Source: CAYMDD01 sp964409675 (GTDB taxonomy: Bacteria > Pseudomonadota > Alphaproteobacteria > Rickettsiales > SXRF01). From it: 14,753 nt of DNA. This document shows, one piece after another, positions 7,964 to 14,753 of this stretch. A model generated the notes under the pieces. The model was not told the DNA's origin. It was given only the letters and a program-made list of their open reading frames with translations, and did no database searches. The stretch is taken from the NCBI GenBank assembly GCA_964409675.1, contig CAYPEF010000052.1, forward strand, positions 1 through 14,753, given 5' to 3'. Numbering within the stretch: the stretch's first letter is position 1; each line of letters begins with the position of its first letter. The translations under genes were made by a program, and so were the position numbers.

Positions 7964-9818
7964 AATTTTGCATTTGCTTTACGTATGCCAGCAAAGCAAT
8001 CAGTGCCGCTGGCGTAACTCCAGCAATCTGACCGGCCGCCCTGAAGGTAGACGGTTGGTGTGATTTCAATTTAGATTTCATCTCATTGGATAAAAAAGAA
8101 AGATGATCGTAATTTATATTGTTCGGTATCAGCGTACCTTCTTCCTTCTTATAAGTTGCGATATCCTCCTGCTGGCGTTGTAAATACTTATGGTAGGTAG
8201 TTTCGATAAGCATTTGCTCACGTATGGCTGTGCTATACCGGTCGAGCTGCGGCCAAAGCGGTATCAGCGTGTCGTAAGTAATATGGGGGTATCCCAGTAA
8301 TTCATGGGCGGTACGCCGGATGCCATCCTGGTTTAATTCCAGTCCTGCCCGTTGCGCATCACTAGGCGTTATCGAAAGAGTATGGAGTATGTTGCGAACT
8401 TGATCCAATTGCGATTGTTTCTGGGTAAACTGGGACGCACGCTGGCTTCCGACCAAGCCCGCTTTGATCCCCTTATCGGTCAGGCGCACATCGGCGTTGT
8501 CGGCTCGTAGGCTCAGGCGATACTCGGAACGTGACGTAAACATACGGTACGGCTCCTGTGTGCCTAGATGAATGAGGTCGTCAATCATCACGCCGATATA
8601 GGCATCCGAGCGATCAAGAATGAAAGGTGCTCCACCGCCGGCAGCCAATGCCGCGTTTGCACCAGCGATGATGCCTTGTGCTCCCGCTTCCTCATAGCCG
8701 GTGGTGCCATTGATTTGACCGGCTAGATATAAGCCGCGAATTTTTTTCGTCTCGAGAGTAGGGTATAATTCACGTGGATCTACATAATCATATTCAATCG
8801 CATAGCCCGGGCGTAGCATAACCGCGTGCTCAAGGCCGGCAATCGTTTTTAAAAGCGCTGACTGAACATCAGCCGGGAGCGAGGTGGAAATGCCATTAGG
8901 ATATACAGTGTCATCATCCAGTCCTTCCGGCTCCAGGAAAATCTGGTGCTGAGGCTTATCGCTGAAGCGCACGATTTTATCTTCAATCGACGGGCAATAG
9001 CGTGGGCCAGTACTGGAAATTTGCCCGGAATACATTGGTGCACGGTGGAGATTGTCACGTATGATGGCATGGGTTGCCGCAGATGTATAAGTTATGTAAC
9101 AATTAATTTGCGGAAGCGTAACCTGCTCAGTTAAATAGGAAAATGGACGCGGAGGCTGATCGCCAGGCTGAGGCTGAAGTTGAGCCCAGTCAATGGTTCG
9201 CCCGTCCAGCCGTGGCGGTGTTCCTGTCTTTAAGCGGCCCAGCATGAGCTGATGCTGTTGCAACCGCTCTGATACCCCTAAAGCCGGTGCCTCGCCAACA
9301 CGGCCGGCTGGGATGCGTGTTTCTCCCATATGGATTAACCCATTAAGAAACGTTCCGGTGGTTAACGCCACGCGATTTGCCATGATGTGATTTCCATCCC
9401 GGGTAACTACACCGGCTATGCACGAGTGAGTATCAACCAATAGATCTGTGACGGGTGATTCAATAATCGACAGATTATCATACTCACTTAGGATGCTTTG
9501 CACGGCAAGCCGGTATAGTTTACGGTCTGCCTGCGCTCGCGGCCCATGCACCGCCGGGCCTTTGCTTTGATTGAGAATCCGGTAATGAATGCCTGCTCGG
9601 TCTATTGCGCGCCCCATCACCCCATCGAGGGCATCTATTTCGCGAACAAGCGTTCCTTTTGCAATTCCACCAATGGCGGGATTGCAGGACATTTCACCAA
9701 TGGTTTCCATTTTATGAGTAATCAGGGCAACTTTCGCACCGATTCGTGCCGCGGCTGCTGCTGCCTCACAGCCAGCATGGCCGCCACCAACTACAATAAC
9801 ATCAAAAGGATAGGACAT
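7944..9818 (-). CDS. mnmG: tRNA uridine-5-carboxymethylaminomethyl modification enzyme MnmG (GidA)
   Basis: MnmG is the FAD-dependent partner of MnmE. Together they install the (carboxymethyl)aminomethyl group at C5 of wobble U34 in certain tRNAs, using methylene-tetrahydrofolate. The 624-residue length is typical. The N-terminal dinucleotide-binding motif is VVGGGHAGCEAA (9-20). The conserved CNPAIGGIAKG follows at 45-55, with Cys45, and STGPRYCPSIEDK has Cys275. These correspond to the two family cysteines known as Cys47 and Cys277 in E. coli. The C-terminal helical domain for MnmE and tRNA contacts is present, with HQPSTFRAAGQIAGVTPAAL near the end. The ATG at 9818 is preceded by a parS-type site instead of a ribosome binding site. 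The last 20 bases overlap rsmG. Much of the gene is AT-rich compared with leuS. Confidence 0.97.
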   Translation of the reverse strand: MSYPFDVIVVGGGHAGCEAAAAAARIGAKVALITHKMETIGEMSCNPAIGGIAKGTLVREIDALDGVMGRAIDRAGIHYRILNQSKGPAVHGPRAQADRKLYRLAVQSILSEYDNLSIIESPVTDLLVDTHSCIAGVVTRDGNHIMANRVALTTGTFLNGLIHMGETRIPAGRVGEAPALGVSERLQQHQLMLGRLKTGTPPRLDGRTIDWAQLQPQPGDQPPRPFSYLTEQVTLPQINCYITYTSAATHAIIRDNLHRAPMYSGQISSTGPRYCPSIEDKIVRFSDKPQHQIFLEPEGLDDDTVYPNGISTSLPADVQSALLKTIAGLEHAVMLRPGYAIEYDYVDPRELYPTLETKKIRGLYLAGQINGTTGYEEAGAQGIIAGANAALAAGGGAPFILDRSDAYIGVMIDDLIHLGTQEPYRMFTSRSEYRLSLRADNADVRLTDKGIKAGLVGSQRASQFTQKQSQLDQVRNILHTLSITPSDAQRAGLELNQDGIRRTAHELLGYPHITYDTLIPLWPQLDRYSTAIREQMLIETTYHKYLQRQQEDIATYKKEEGTLIPNNINYDHLSFLSNEMKSKLKSHQPSTFRAAGQIAGVTPAALIALLAYVKQMQNYESTAA

Positions 9819-9820
9819 GG

Positions 9821-9836
9821 TGTTTCACGTGGAACA
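9821..9836. promoter_or_regulatory. parS: parS site 2 in the mnmE/mnmG gap
   Basis: TGTTTCACGTGGAACA fits the parS consensus TGTTNCACGTGNAACA at all 14 fixed positions. The mnmE stop ends at 9837 and the mnmG ATG begins at 9818, so this site takes up 16 of the 18 intergenic bases. It also replaces the expected ribosome binding region of mnmG, since no AGGAG-like element is seen there. It lies 1.9 kb from parS site 1. Confidence 0.88.
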
Positions 9837-11174
9837 TTATTTACCAATACAAAAATTACGAAATATCTCATCCAGCAATTCATCTACCATGATCGTCCCG
9901 GTAATGCTTCCTATGGCATGCGCTGCAATGCGAAGTTCTTCACACGCCAGTTCTATATCCGAAATTCTCCCAAAAGCATAGAGAGATGTTAAAGCCGTAT
10001 TAAGCGCCTGCCGATGACGCTGATGCGTTATGAGCGGCTCCGAGCTAGGCGTGGCAAGCGTCTGTATTCTTTCATTTAAAAAGGAGAGCAGGGGAGACAG
10101 CCCCTCGGGTGATACTGTGCTCAGGGGAATAAGCGGCAAATGCTGAATTGTACCCGGCAATGGCTGGGCGGCTATATCGCATTTACTGGCAATGCAAAGA
10201 GCGCTTTCATTCAGACATGCCAGTGTAGCCTCATCCATATGTGGAAACTGCGAGGCATCGAACATCAGAAGTGTAATATCCGCATGCTGTGCCCGAGCCA
10301 TGGCGCGGCGAATGCCCTCCTGCTCGATGGCATTTTCCGTCTCGCGCAGCCCGGCCGTATCAATGATAACGGCGGCGTATCCCCCAATATCCAGATGCAG
10401 TTCGATCATATCCCGTGTGGTGCCAGCCATAGGGGAGACAATCGCGATATCGCGCTTGGCCAGCACATTCAGCAAACTGGATTTACCTGCATTCGGTGCA
10501 CCCAGGATGACGATGGTAATGCCTTCCCGGATACGCTCCCCGGCGCGGCCATCATTCAGGATATTAACAATAGTTTCTGTTAGCGAATATACCGTGTCTT
10601 TTACTTCCTGGCGTACATGCTCCGGCAGTTCTTCATCGGGGAAATCAATGTAGGCCTCAAGATAGGCCAGTGCATGCACAATCCGCGCACGCATGGCGTT
10701 GAATTGCGCGCCGGCATGCCCTTCGCGGATACGGCTGGCCTGGCGGCGTTGCGACTCGGTTTCCGCCTCGATCAGGTCGGCCAGCGCTTCGGCCTGCAGC
10801 AGATCCAGTTTTCCGTTCCATAATGCACGCCGCGCAAATTCGCCTGGTTCCGCCAGACGGCAACCCGGTAAATCCGCGAGCGTCGAGATTAGTGATTTCA
10901 TCACCGCCCTGCTGCCATGTACCTGCAATTCAACGATATCTTCACCGGTAAAACTTTGCGGGGCCTGGAAATAGATAATAATTGCATCATCGATGATGCT
11001 CTGGTCCGGCGCGTAGAGCGTGCGGAGGGCTGCGGTGCGGGGCGGTGGAAGGAGGCGGCGCGTCAGATTTTGCGTAATTGCCCCCGCCTGTGCGCCGGAA
11101 ATGCGGATCACCGCCACTCCGGATTTGCCCGGTGGGGTGGCAGGGGCAAAAATAGTATCCATTACGCTGGCCAT
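9837..11174 (-). CDS. mnmE: tRNA modification GTPase MnmE (TrmE)
   Basis: MnmE is a potassium-activated GTPase that dimerises through its G domains and works with MnmG on wobble uridine of tRNA. The 445-residue protein has the N-terminal folate-binding domain (DTIFAPATPPGKSGVAVIRISG, starting at residue 6), a helical domain with EPGEFARRALWNGKLDLLQAEA, and an inserted Ras-like G domain. Its motifs are G1 GAPNAGKSS (225-233), G2 TTRD (252-255), G3 DTAG (272-275), and G4 in the unusual form SKCD (330-333) instead of NKxD. The C-terminus is CIGK (442-445), the family's C-x-GK ending with its catalytically important Cys. The ATG at 11174 was taken. A second ATG at 11162 (MDTIF) would also suit the family, and neither has a clear ribosome binding site. 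It is the first gene of the minus-strand cluster and is divergent from qor. Confidence 0.97.
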   Translation of the reverse strand: MASVMDTIFAPATPPGKSGVAVIRISGAQAGAITQNLTRRLLPPPRTAALRTLYAPDQSIIDDAIIIYFQAPQSFTGEDIVELQVHGSRAVMKSLISTLADLPGCRLAEPGEFARRALWNGKLDLLQAEALADLIEAETESQRRQASRIREGHAGAQFNAMRARIVHALAYLEAYIDFPDEELPEHVRQEVKDTVYSLTETIVNILNDGRAGERIREGITIVILGAPNAGKSSLLNVLAKRDIAIVSPMAGTTRDMIELHLDIGGYAAVIIDTAGLRETENAIEQEGIRRAMARAQHADITLLMFDASQFPHMDEATLACLNESALCIASKCDIAAQPLPGTIQHLPLIPLSTVSPEGLSPLLSFLNERIQTLATPSSEPLITHQRHRQALNTALTSLYAFGRISDIELACEELRIAAHAIGSITGTIMVDELLDEIFRNFCIGK

Positions 11175-11245
11175 AGGAAGGCTCTGCCTTTACATATATA
11201 AAAAGTAAGATTCCTGCTCATACATTAAATACGGAGAGATACAAG

Positions 11246-12223
11246 ATGCCATACGCCATCCAGTTCGATCAGCCTGGCACGGCAGATGCGCTGTGCTGGA
11301 GGGAAGTTCCCGCCGAGACCCCCGGTAAGGGTGAGGTGTTGGTCCGGCAATCGGCCATCGGTATCAACTATATCGATATTTATCATCGCAGCGGCCTGTA
11401 TCCCCTGCCTTCCTACCCCGCCATTCCGGGTTTGGAGGCGGCGGGGGAGGTGGTGGCATGTGGGGAGGGGGTAACACACTTTAGCCCCGGCGATCGCGTC
11501 GCCTATGCGAGAGGAGCGGTTGGAGCGTACCGGGAGATGCGCGTGGTGCCCGAAGCGCTGCTGGTTCCGCTTCCGGAATCTATCGATGATATTACCGCCG
11601 CTGCCATCATGCTCAAGGGACTAACGGCGCATTATCTGCTTCGCCGGACGTTTCCGGTGCGGGAAGGGCACACGGTGCTGATTCATGCTGCCGCCGGGGG
11701 CGTGGGGCTGCTGTTCTGCCAGTGGGCGCGTCATCTCGGCGCTCGCGTGATTGGAACCGTGGGAAATGAGGAAAAAGCGGCGCTGGCGCGCGCTAATGGC
11801 TGCGACGAGGCCATCGTCTATGCCCACGAGGATGTGGCGCAGCGCGTGCGAGTGCTAACGAGCGGTGAGGGGGTGGACGCGGTTTATGATTCCGTCGGGC
11901 AGGCGACATTCATGGCATCGCTCGACTGCCTGAAGCGGTTCGGCACGCTGGTTAGCTTCGGACAGTCCTCTGGCCCGGTGCCACCGTTCGATATTGCGCT
12001 GCTGCAGCAAAAAGGATCGCTCTACCTCACCCGCCCTACACTTTTGCACCACACGGAGGATAAAGACGCCTACCGCGCGGCGGCAGCGGAATTATTCAGC
12101 ATGCTGGCGCAGGGCCACCTGAAGCCACGGATCGACCGCATAATGTCGCTTAAAGAGGCTGCGGAAGCGCATCGACTGCTGGAGGGCCGGAAAACCAGCG
12201 GCGCGGTGGTGCTGAAGGTATAA
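11246..12223 (+). CDS. qor: NADPH:quinone oxidoreductase, Qor type
   Basis: This is a zinc-free medium-chain dehydrogenase/reductase expected to reduce quinones with NADPH in the cytosol. The 325-residue length and sequence blocks closely resemble E. coli Qor. They include the N-terminal GroES-like domain with AIGINYIDIYHRSGLYPLP (37-55), PGLEAAGEVV, and SPGDRVAYA. The Rossmann motif is HAAAGGVGLLFCQWA (147-161), followed by VYDSVGQATF, SLDCLKRFGTLVSFGQSSG and QKGSLYLTRPTL. The cysteine and histidine ligands of zinc-dependent alcohol dehydrogenases are absent, as expected for this class. GGAG lies nine bases before the ATG (11233-11236). It is divergent from mnmE across 71 bases and ends before a bidirectional terminator, so it appears to be monocistronic. 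The physiological substrate is not settled by sequence. Confidence 0.92.
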   Translation: MPYAIQFDQPGTADALCWREVPAETPGKGEVLVRQSAIGINYIDIYHRSGLYPLPSYPAIPGLEAAGEVVACGEGVTHFSPGDRVAYARGAVGAYREMRVVPEALLVPLPESIDDITAAAIMLKGLTAHYLLRRTFPVREGHTVLIHAAAGGVGLLFCQWARHLGARVIGTVGNEEKAALARANGCDEAIVYAHEDVAQRVRVLTSGEGVDAVYDSVGQATFMASLDCLKRFGTLVSFGQSSGPVPPFDIALLQQKGSLYLTRPTLLHHTEDKDAYRAAAAELFSMLAQGHLKPRIDRIMSLKEAAEAHRLLEGRKTSGAVVLKV

Positions 12224-12307
12224 AAATGCGCAAGCGTGGCTATCTGATATAGCAGTTCAGTTTACTCCGAGGTAATAAAGGCCATTATTTAAGCAGCATT
12301 ATATGAT

Positions 12308-12336
12308 AAAAAAAAGCCCGCATAACGCGGGCTTTT
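12308..12336. terminator. Bidirectional rho-independent terminator between qor and mipZ
   Basis: The stem AAAAGCCCGC (12312-12321) and GCGGGCTTTT (12327-12336) enclose a five-base loop, ATAAC. Read on the minus strand, the hairpin is followed by eight T (12308-12315), making a strong terminator just after the mipZ stop at 12358. Read on the plus strand, it ends in four T and can serve qor, whose stop is at 12223. Confidence 0.88.
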
Positions 12337-12357
12337 AGAGAATGGCGTGTAATGATC

Positions 12358-13407
12358 TCAGGCGGGGATTTGCTCCGCCTGCGGCTCCGCTGCTACCGTG
12401 GCCGGAGTTTCAGCCGCGGCTTCGGTTTCCGGCTCCTCTTTTTCCTCGCCCGTGCGCATGGTGTTGAGGCGGGCATCCACTTGCGGCAGTTTCAGCGTCT
12501 TCAGCAGCTCGCGCACTTCTTGGCGGGCGGCCACGTGCGAGAGCGACACGCTGACACCGGCGCCTGCTTCCATGATATCCAGCACGGTCAGGCCCTGCAA
12601 AAACATCTCACGGAAGATCACGCGCTCGGACACGCCGGGAGCAAGGCGGAAGCCGATACGCCGGGACAGTTCCTGTGTCACCTGCGTCATCATGCGCTTG
12701 TTCTTGGCGTCGATATTACTCAGGCGGTTGCGCATGACGATCCATTCCACCGCGCCGCCGTCGCGCTTGGCGCGGTTGAGCTTCTGTTCCCATACCATTT
12801 CGCTATAAATGCTGGGCTTCACCACCTTCACTGAATGCCCGTCCACATTCGCCAGCACGTCGAGATCGACGAAACTGTCGTTGATCGGGGTGATGATCGT
12901 ATCGGCGTAGGAATGCGCCAGACGCGACATGTAGGTGTCGGAGCCGGGGCTGTCGATGATCACGAAGTCGCTGCCGCGCGCCACATGTGCCAGTGCCTTG
13001 GTGAAGCGCTCGCGCTCGTCTCGCTGGGCGTCCTCGGCTTGGGGGTAGGGGCTGCGCTGCACCACGGCATGGCTCGGCATCGGCAGGCTCACGCCTTCGC
13101 GCTGGGCGGTTTCGCGACGGTTTTCGATATAGCGGGTAAGCGAGCGCTGGCGTGAGTCAATGTCGATGCTGCCCACGGTAAAGCCGATGCGCAGCAGCGA
13201 GACGATCAAATGCATGCAGGTGGTGGTTTTGCCGGAGCCGCCTTTTTCGTTCCCGAGCACGATGACATGCGGGCGCTTCACCGCCGTTGCGGCAGGAGCC
13301 GGGGCCGCCGTGGAGGCAGTGGGAGTCGGGATGGTTGCGGAGGCGGAATGAGGCGCGGATGCGAGGGGGGAGGCGGGATTGAACGCAGGCGGGGTGGTTT
13401 CGGGCAT
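12358..13407 (-). CDS. mipZ: MipZ-type ParA/MinD-family division-plane regulator with tails
   Basis: This ATPase is expected to bind ParB, form a gradient from the cell poles and inhibit FtsZ polymerisation there, as shown for Caulobacter MipZ. The 349-residue product has a deviant Walker A with GNEKGGSGKTTT (52-63), the MipZ signature DxRQR (84-88), the Walker B-like IIDSPGSD (150-157) and PINDSFVDLDVL (174-185), all closely matching Caulobacter MipZ. Conserved blocks VMRNRLS and VSVSLSHVAARQEVRELL follow. It differs in its ends. There is an N-terminal Pro/Ala/Ser/Thr-rich tail of about 43 residues and an acidic Glu/Ala-rich tail of about 35 residues after position 313. The start at 13407 is supported by AAGGAG nine bases upstream. 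A GTG at residue 43 would remove the tail but lacks such a site. It is transcribed toward a strong terminator. Confidence 0.9.
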   Translation of the reverse strand: MPETTPPAFNPASPLASAPHSASATIPTPTASTAAPAPAATAVKRPHVIVLGNEKGGSGKTTTCMHLIVSLLRIGFTVGSIDIDSRQRSLTRYIENRRETAQREGVSLPMPSHAVVQRSPYPQAEDAQRDERERFTKALAHVARGSDFVIIDSPGSDTYMSRLAHSYADTIITPINDSFVDLDVLANVDGHSVKVVKPSIYSEMVWEQKLNRAKRDGGAVEWIVMRNRLSNIDAKNKRMMTQVTQELSRRIGFRLAPGVSERVIFREMFLQGLTVLDIMEAGAGVSVSLSHVAARQEVRELLKTLKLPQVDARLNTMRTGEEKEEPETEAAAETPATVAAEPQAEQIPA

Positions 13408-13416
13408 AGCGGGAAG

Positions 13417-13422
13417 CTCCTT
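13417..13422 (-). promoter_or_regulatory. Ribosome binding site deciding the mipZ start
   Basis: The minus strand reads AAGGAG, a full Shine-Dalgarno core, nine bases before the ATG at 13407. It supports translation of the low-complexity N-terminal tail, as against an internal GTG start at 13281, which has only a GC-rich CGGCGG sequence upstream. Confidence 0.75.
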
Positions 13423-13436
13423 AGGTGGGTGCCCGG

Positions 13437-13464
13437 ATTATAACCACGCAAGGCCGCAGTGCAA
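13437..13464 (-). promoter_or_regulatory. Candidate promoter for mipZ
   Basis: On the minus strand a perfect -10 hexamer TATAAT (13437-13442) is preceded, 16 bases upstream, by TTGCAC (13459-13464), a weak -35 match. Transcription would start near 13430 and give a leader of about 23 bases containing the AAGGAG site. The element lies in the 83-base gap after the TSUP gene, so mipZ can probably be expressed independently of it. Confidence 0.5.
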
Positions 13465-13490
13465 GCGTCGAGCGCGGGCGAATTTACAGT

Positions 13491-14261
13491 TTATTTATCC
13501 CAGAAGAAATACGCTGTCATCGCCGCCCCGATGCAGCTCACCAGCAGGCGAACATAGGCGGGCTTCACCTTCAGCGCGTAATGCGCGCCTAAATAGCCGC
13601 CGCCGATGCCGCCTGCCAGCATCACCAGCGTCGGCGTCCACGGCACCGCGCCGGAAAAGACGAAGATGAACACCGAAGCGGCGTTGATGGCGCTGCCGAG
13701 CACCGTCTTCAGCGCGTTCATGCGGTGGATGTGTGTGTATCCCATCAGCTGCAGCATGGCCAGCATCAGGATGCCGATGCCTGCGCCGAAATAGCCGCCG
13801 TAAAGAGCAATGGTAAACTGCATTATCCGTGTACCCAGAATCCGCAAGCGCGAGGGCTGCTCCGTATTATGGCGGGTGAGGCGGTTCAGCCAGCCGATCA
13901 GCGTGCTGCCGAAGGTGAAAATTAGCGTCGCCGCCAGCAGCAGCCACGGCACCATGCCGCGAAAGGTCGCCTCCGGGGTTTTCAGCAGAATCAGTGCTCC
14001 GGCAATCCCCCCGACCAGGCTGATAGCCAGTAGCGGCGGCAGGATATGGCGGTGCTCGCGCCACTCGCGCCGGTACGCCACGGCACTGGCCACGCTGCCC
14101 GGCCATAGGGCAAGGGTGCTGGCGATATTAGCCTCTATCGGCGTATAACCCGCCAGCATCAGCGCTGGGAAGGTCAGGAATGTGCCACCCCCGGCCACCG
14201 AATTGATCGCACCGCCGAGTCCGGCGGCGAAAAACAGCAAAATTGCGTCATGCAGGGTCAT
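13491..14261 (-). CDS. TSUP-family (TauE/SafE) membrane transport protein
   Basis: This is an inner-membrane protein of the TauE/SafE (DUF81) family, whose members are proposed to move sulfite, sulfoacetate or other small organosulfur anions. The substrate cannot be read from this sequence. The 256-residue protein has about eight hydrophobic segments, roughly at 5-25, 44-63, 75-95, 104-124, 147-170, 184-208, 212-230 and 236-253. The family's internal repeat is visible in the Gly-rich first half (GLGGAINSVAGGGTFLTFPAL, from residue 14) and again in the second (YGGYFGAGIGILMLAMLQLMG), each followed by a small-residue helix (NIASTLALWPGS and NALKTVLGSAINAAS). No clear ribosome binding site precedes the ATG at 14261. 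It is divergent from rpiB, with 88 bases between them. mipZ follows on the same strand but has its own candidate promoter. Confidence 0.88.
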   Translation of the reverse strand: MTLHDAILLFFAAGLGGAINSVAGGGTFLTFPALMLAGYTPIEANIASTLALWPGSVASAVAYRREWREHRHILPPLLAISLVGGIAGALILLKTPEATFRGMVPWLLLAATLIFTFGSTLIGWLNRLTRHNTEQPSRLRILGTRIMQFTIALYGGYFGAGIGILMLAMLQLMGYTHIHRMNALKTVLGSAINAASVFIFVFSGAVPWTPTLVMLAGGIGGGYLGAHYALKVKPAYVRLLVSCIGAAMTAYFFWDK

Positions 14262-14349
14262 AAGGCAAGGTTTTTACTTGGCGCGCAGCGTGGCGGGCGT
14301 GTATAAGCCGGGAAAAGGCAGCTATAACCCTTTAGCCCGTAAGGCGTCA

Positions 14350-14753
14350 ATGATGAGCGAGAAACCCGGCATAGTGATAGCCAGCGACCATGCCGGCGTG
14401 GAGCTGAAAGCCCAGCTGAAAGCCGAAGCCGAAAGCTTAGGCTACCAAGTGGACGATCTGGGCCCCGAAAGCGCCGCCTCCGTCGATTACCCTGATTACG
14501 CACAGGCCTTAAGCCGTCGCGTACTGGAGCGCCCGGGCTGCATCGGCGTGCTCGTCTGCGGCTCCGGCATCGGCATGAGCATCGCCGCCAACCGCTTCCC
14601 CGGCATCCGCGCCGCCCTTTGCCACGACGGCCTCTCCGCCGAACTCTCCCGCCGCCACAACAACGCCAACGTGCTATGCCTCGGCGCCCGCCTGACCGGC
14701 GTGGACGTGGCAAAGGAAGCGCTGCGGCGGTTTATTAGCACGGAATTTGAAGG
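14350..14753 (+). CDS. rpiB: Ribose-5-phosphate isomerase B (partial, C-terminal end missing)
   Basis: RpiB interconverts ribose 5-phosphate and ribulose 5-phosphate in the pentose phosphate pathway. The frame is open to the window edge, giving 134 residues of a protein normally about 145-150 long, so only the last few residues are missing. Visible landmarks are IVIASDHAGVELK (8-20), with the Asp-His pair at 13-14, VDYPDYA (45-51), the catalytic-Cys loop GVLVCGSGIGMSIAANR (66-82, Cys70), GIRAALCHD, and the C-terminal block SRRHNNANVLCLGAR. Two adjacent ATG codons (14350 and 14353) are possible starts. AAGG at 14341-14344 lies five or eight bases upstream, so both are acceptable. Assignment to the RpiB/LacAB family is firm. 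RpiB is preferred over LacA/LacB because no sugar-tagatose genes are present. Confidence 0.94.
   Translation, partial: MMSEKPGIVIASDHAGVELKAQLKAEAESLGYQVDDLGPESAASVDYPDYAQALSRRVLERPGCIGVLVCGSGIGMSIAANRFPGIRAALCHDGLSAELSRRHNNANVLCLGARLTGVDVAKEALRRFISTEFE

Noticed and set aside
8766..8781. A third CACGTG-centred sequence inside mnmG as a possible parS
   Set aside because: Only the central CACGTG and a few flanking bases agree; about four of the 14 fixed parS positions are wrong, so ParB binding is unlikely.
13281..13407. Treating the MipZ N-terminal tail as a start-calling error with the true start at the GTG of residue 43
   Set aside because: The upstream ATG has a perfect AAGGAG and a TATAAT at suitable distance, while the GTG has neither. 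It remains an alternative, not the preferred model.
1..14753. Search for mobile elements, CRISPR arrays, toxin-antitoxin pairs or defence genes
   Set aside because: All long frames belong to recognisable housekeeping families, intergenic gaps are short, and no terminal inverted repeats, transposase or spaced repeats were seen.

Overview
The window looks like an alphaproteobacterial chromosome segment dense in housekeeping genes. The main clues are the order mnmE-mnmG-rsmG-parA-parB facing leuS-lptE-holA, an F1 ATP synthase cluster that begins atpH-atpA, and a MipZ-type division regulator, a protein known mainly from Alphaproteobacteria. Base composition is uneven by eye. The ATP synthase, leuS and mipZ stretches are GC-rich, while rsmG and much of mnmG are clearly more AT-rich. 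No tRNA, rRNA, CRISPR array, insertion sequence, prophage or toxin-antitoxin locus was seen.

Layout from left to right: (1) the start of atpA (cut by the window edge) and complete atpH on the minus strand; (2) a 261-base divergent intergenic region with a candidate leuS promoter; (3) a plus-strand cluster leuS-lptE-holA, with lptE and holA sharing an ATGA; (4) a tail-to-tail overlap of holA with parB; (5) a compact minus-strand cluster, in transcription order mnmE, mnmG, rsmG, parA, parB, joined by overlaps of 20 and 4 bases and gaps of 18 and 37 bases; (6) a divergent plus-strand qor; (7) a bidirectional terminator shared by qor and a minus-strand mipZ with its own candidate promoter and strong ribosome binding site; (8) a minus-strand TSUP/TauE-SafE membrane protein; (9) a plus-strand rpiB cut by the right edge.

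The coherent theme is chromosome segregation linked to division. parA, parB, two parS-type sites (one inside rsmG, one filling the mnmE/mnmG gap) and mipZ all lie within about 8 kb. In the Caulobacter model, ParB loads at parS, ParA moves the ParB-parS complex, and MipZ follows ParB to form a gradient that blocks FtsZ assembly near the poles. The same segment holds tRNA wobble-uridine modification (MnmE/MnmG), 16S rRNA methylation (RsmG), the replication clamp-loader delta subunit (HolA), leucyl-tRNA synthesis (LeuS) and LPS export (LptE).

I did not find a wholly new system. The points most worth checking are the parS site that occupies the expected ribosome binding region of mnmG, the tailed MipZ encoded close to parABS, and the holA/parB overlap that contains a perfect palindrome.
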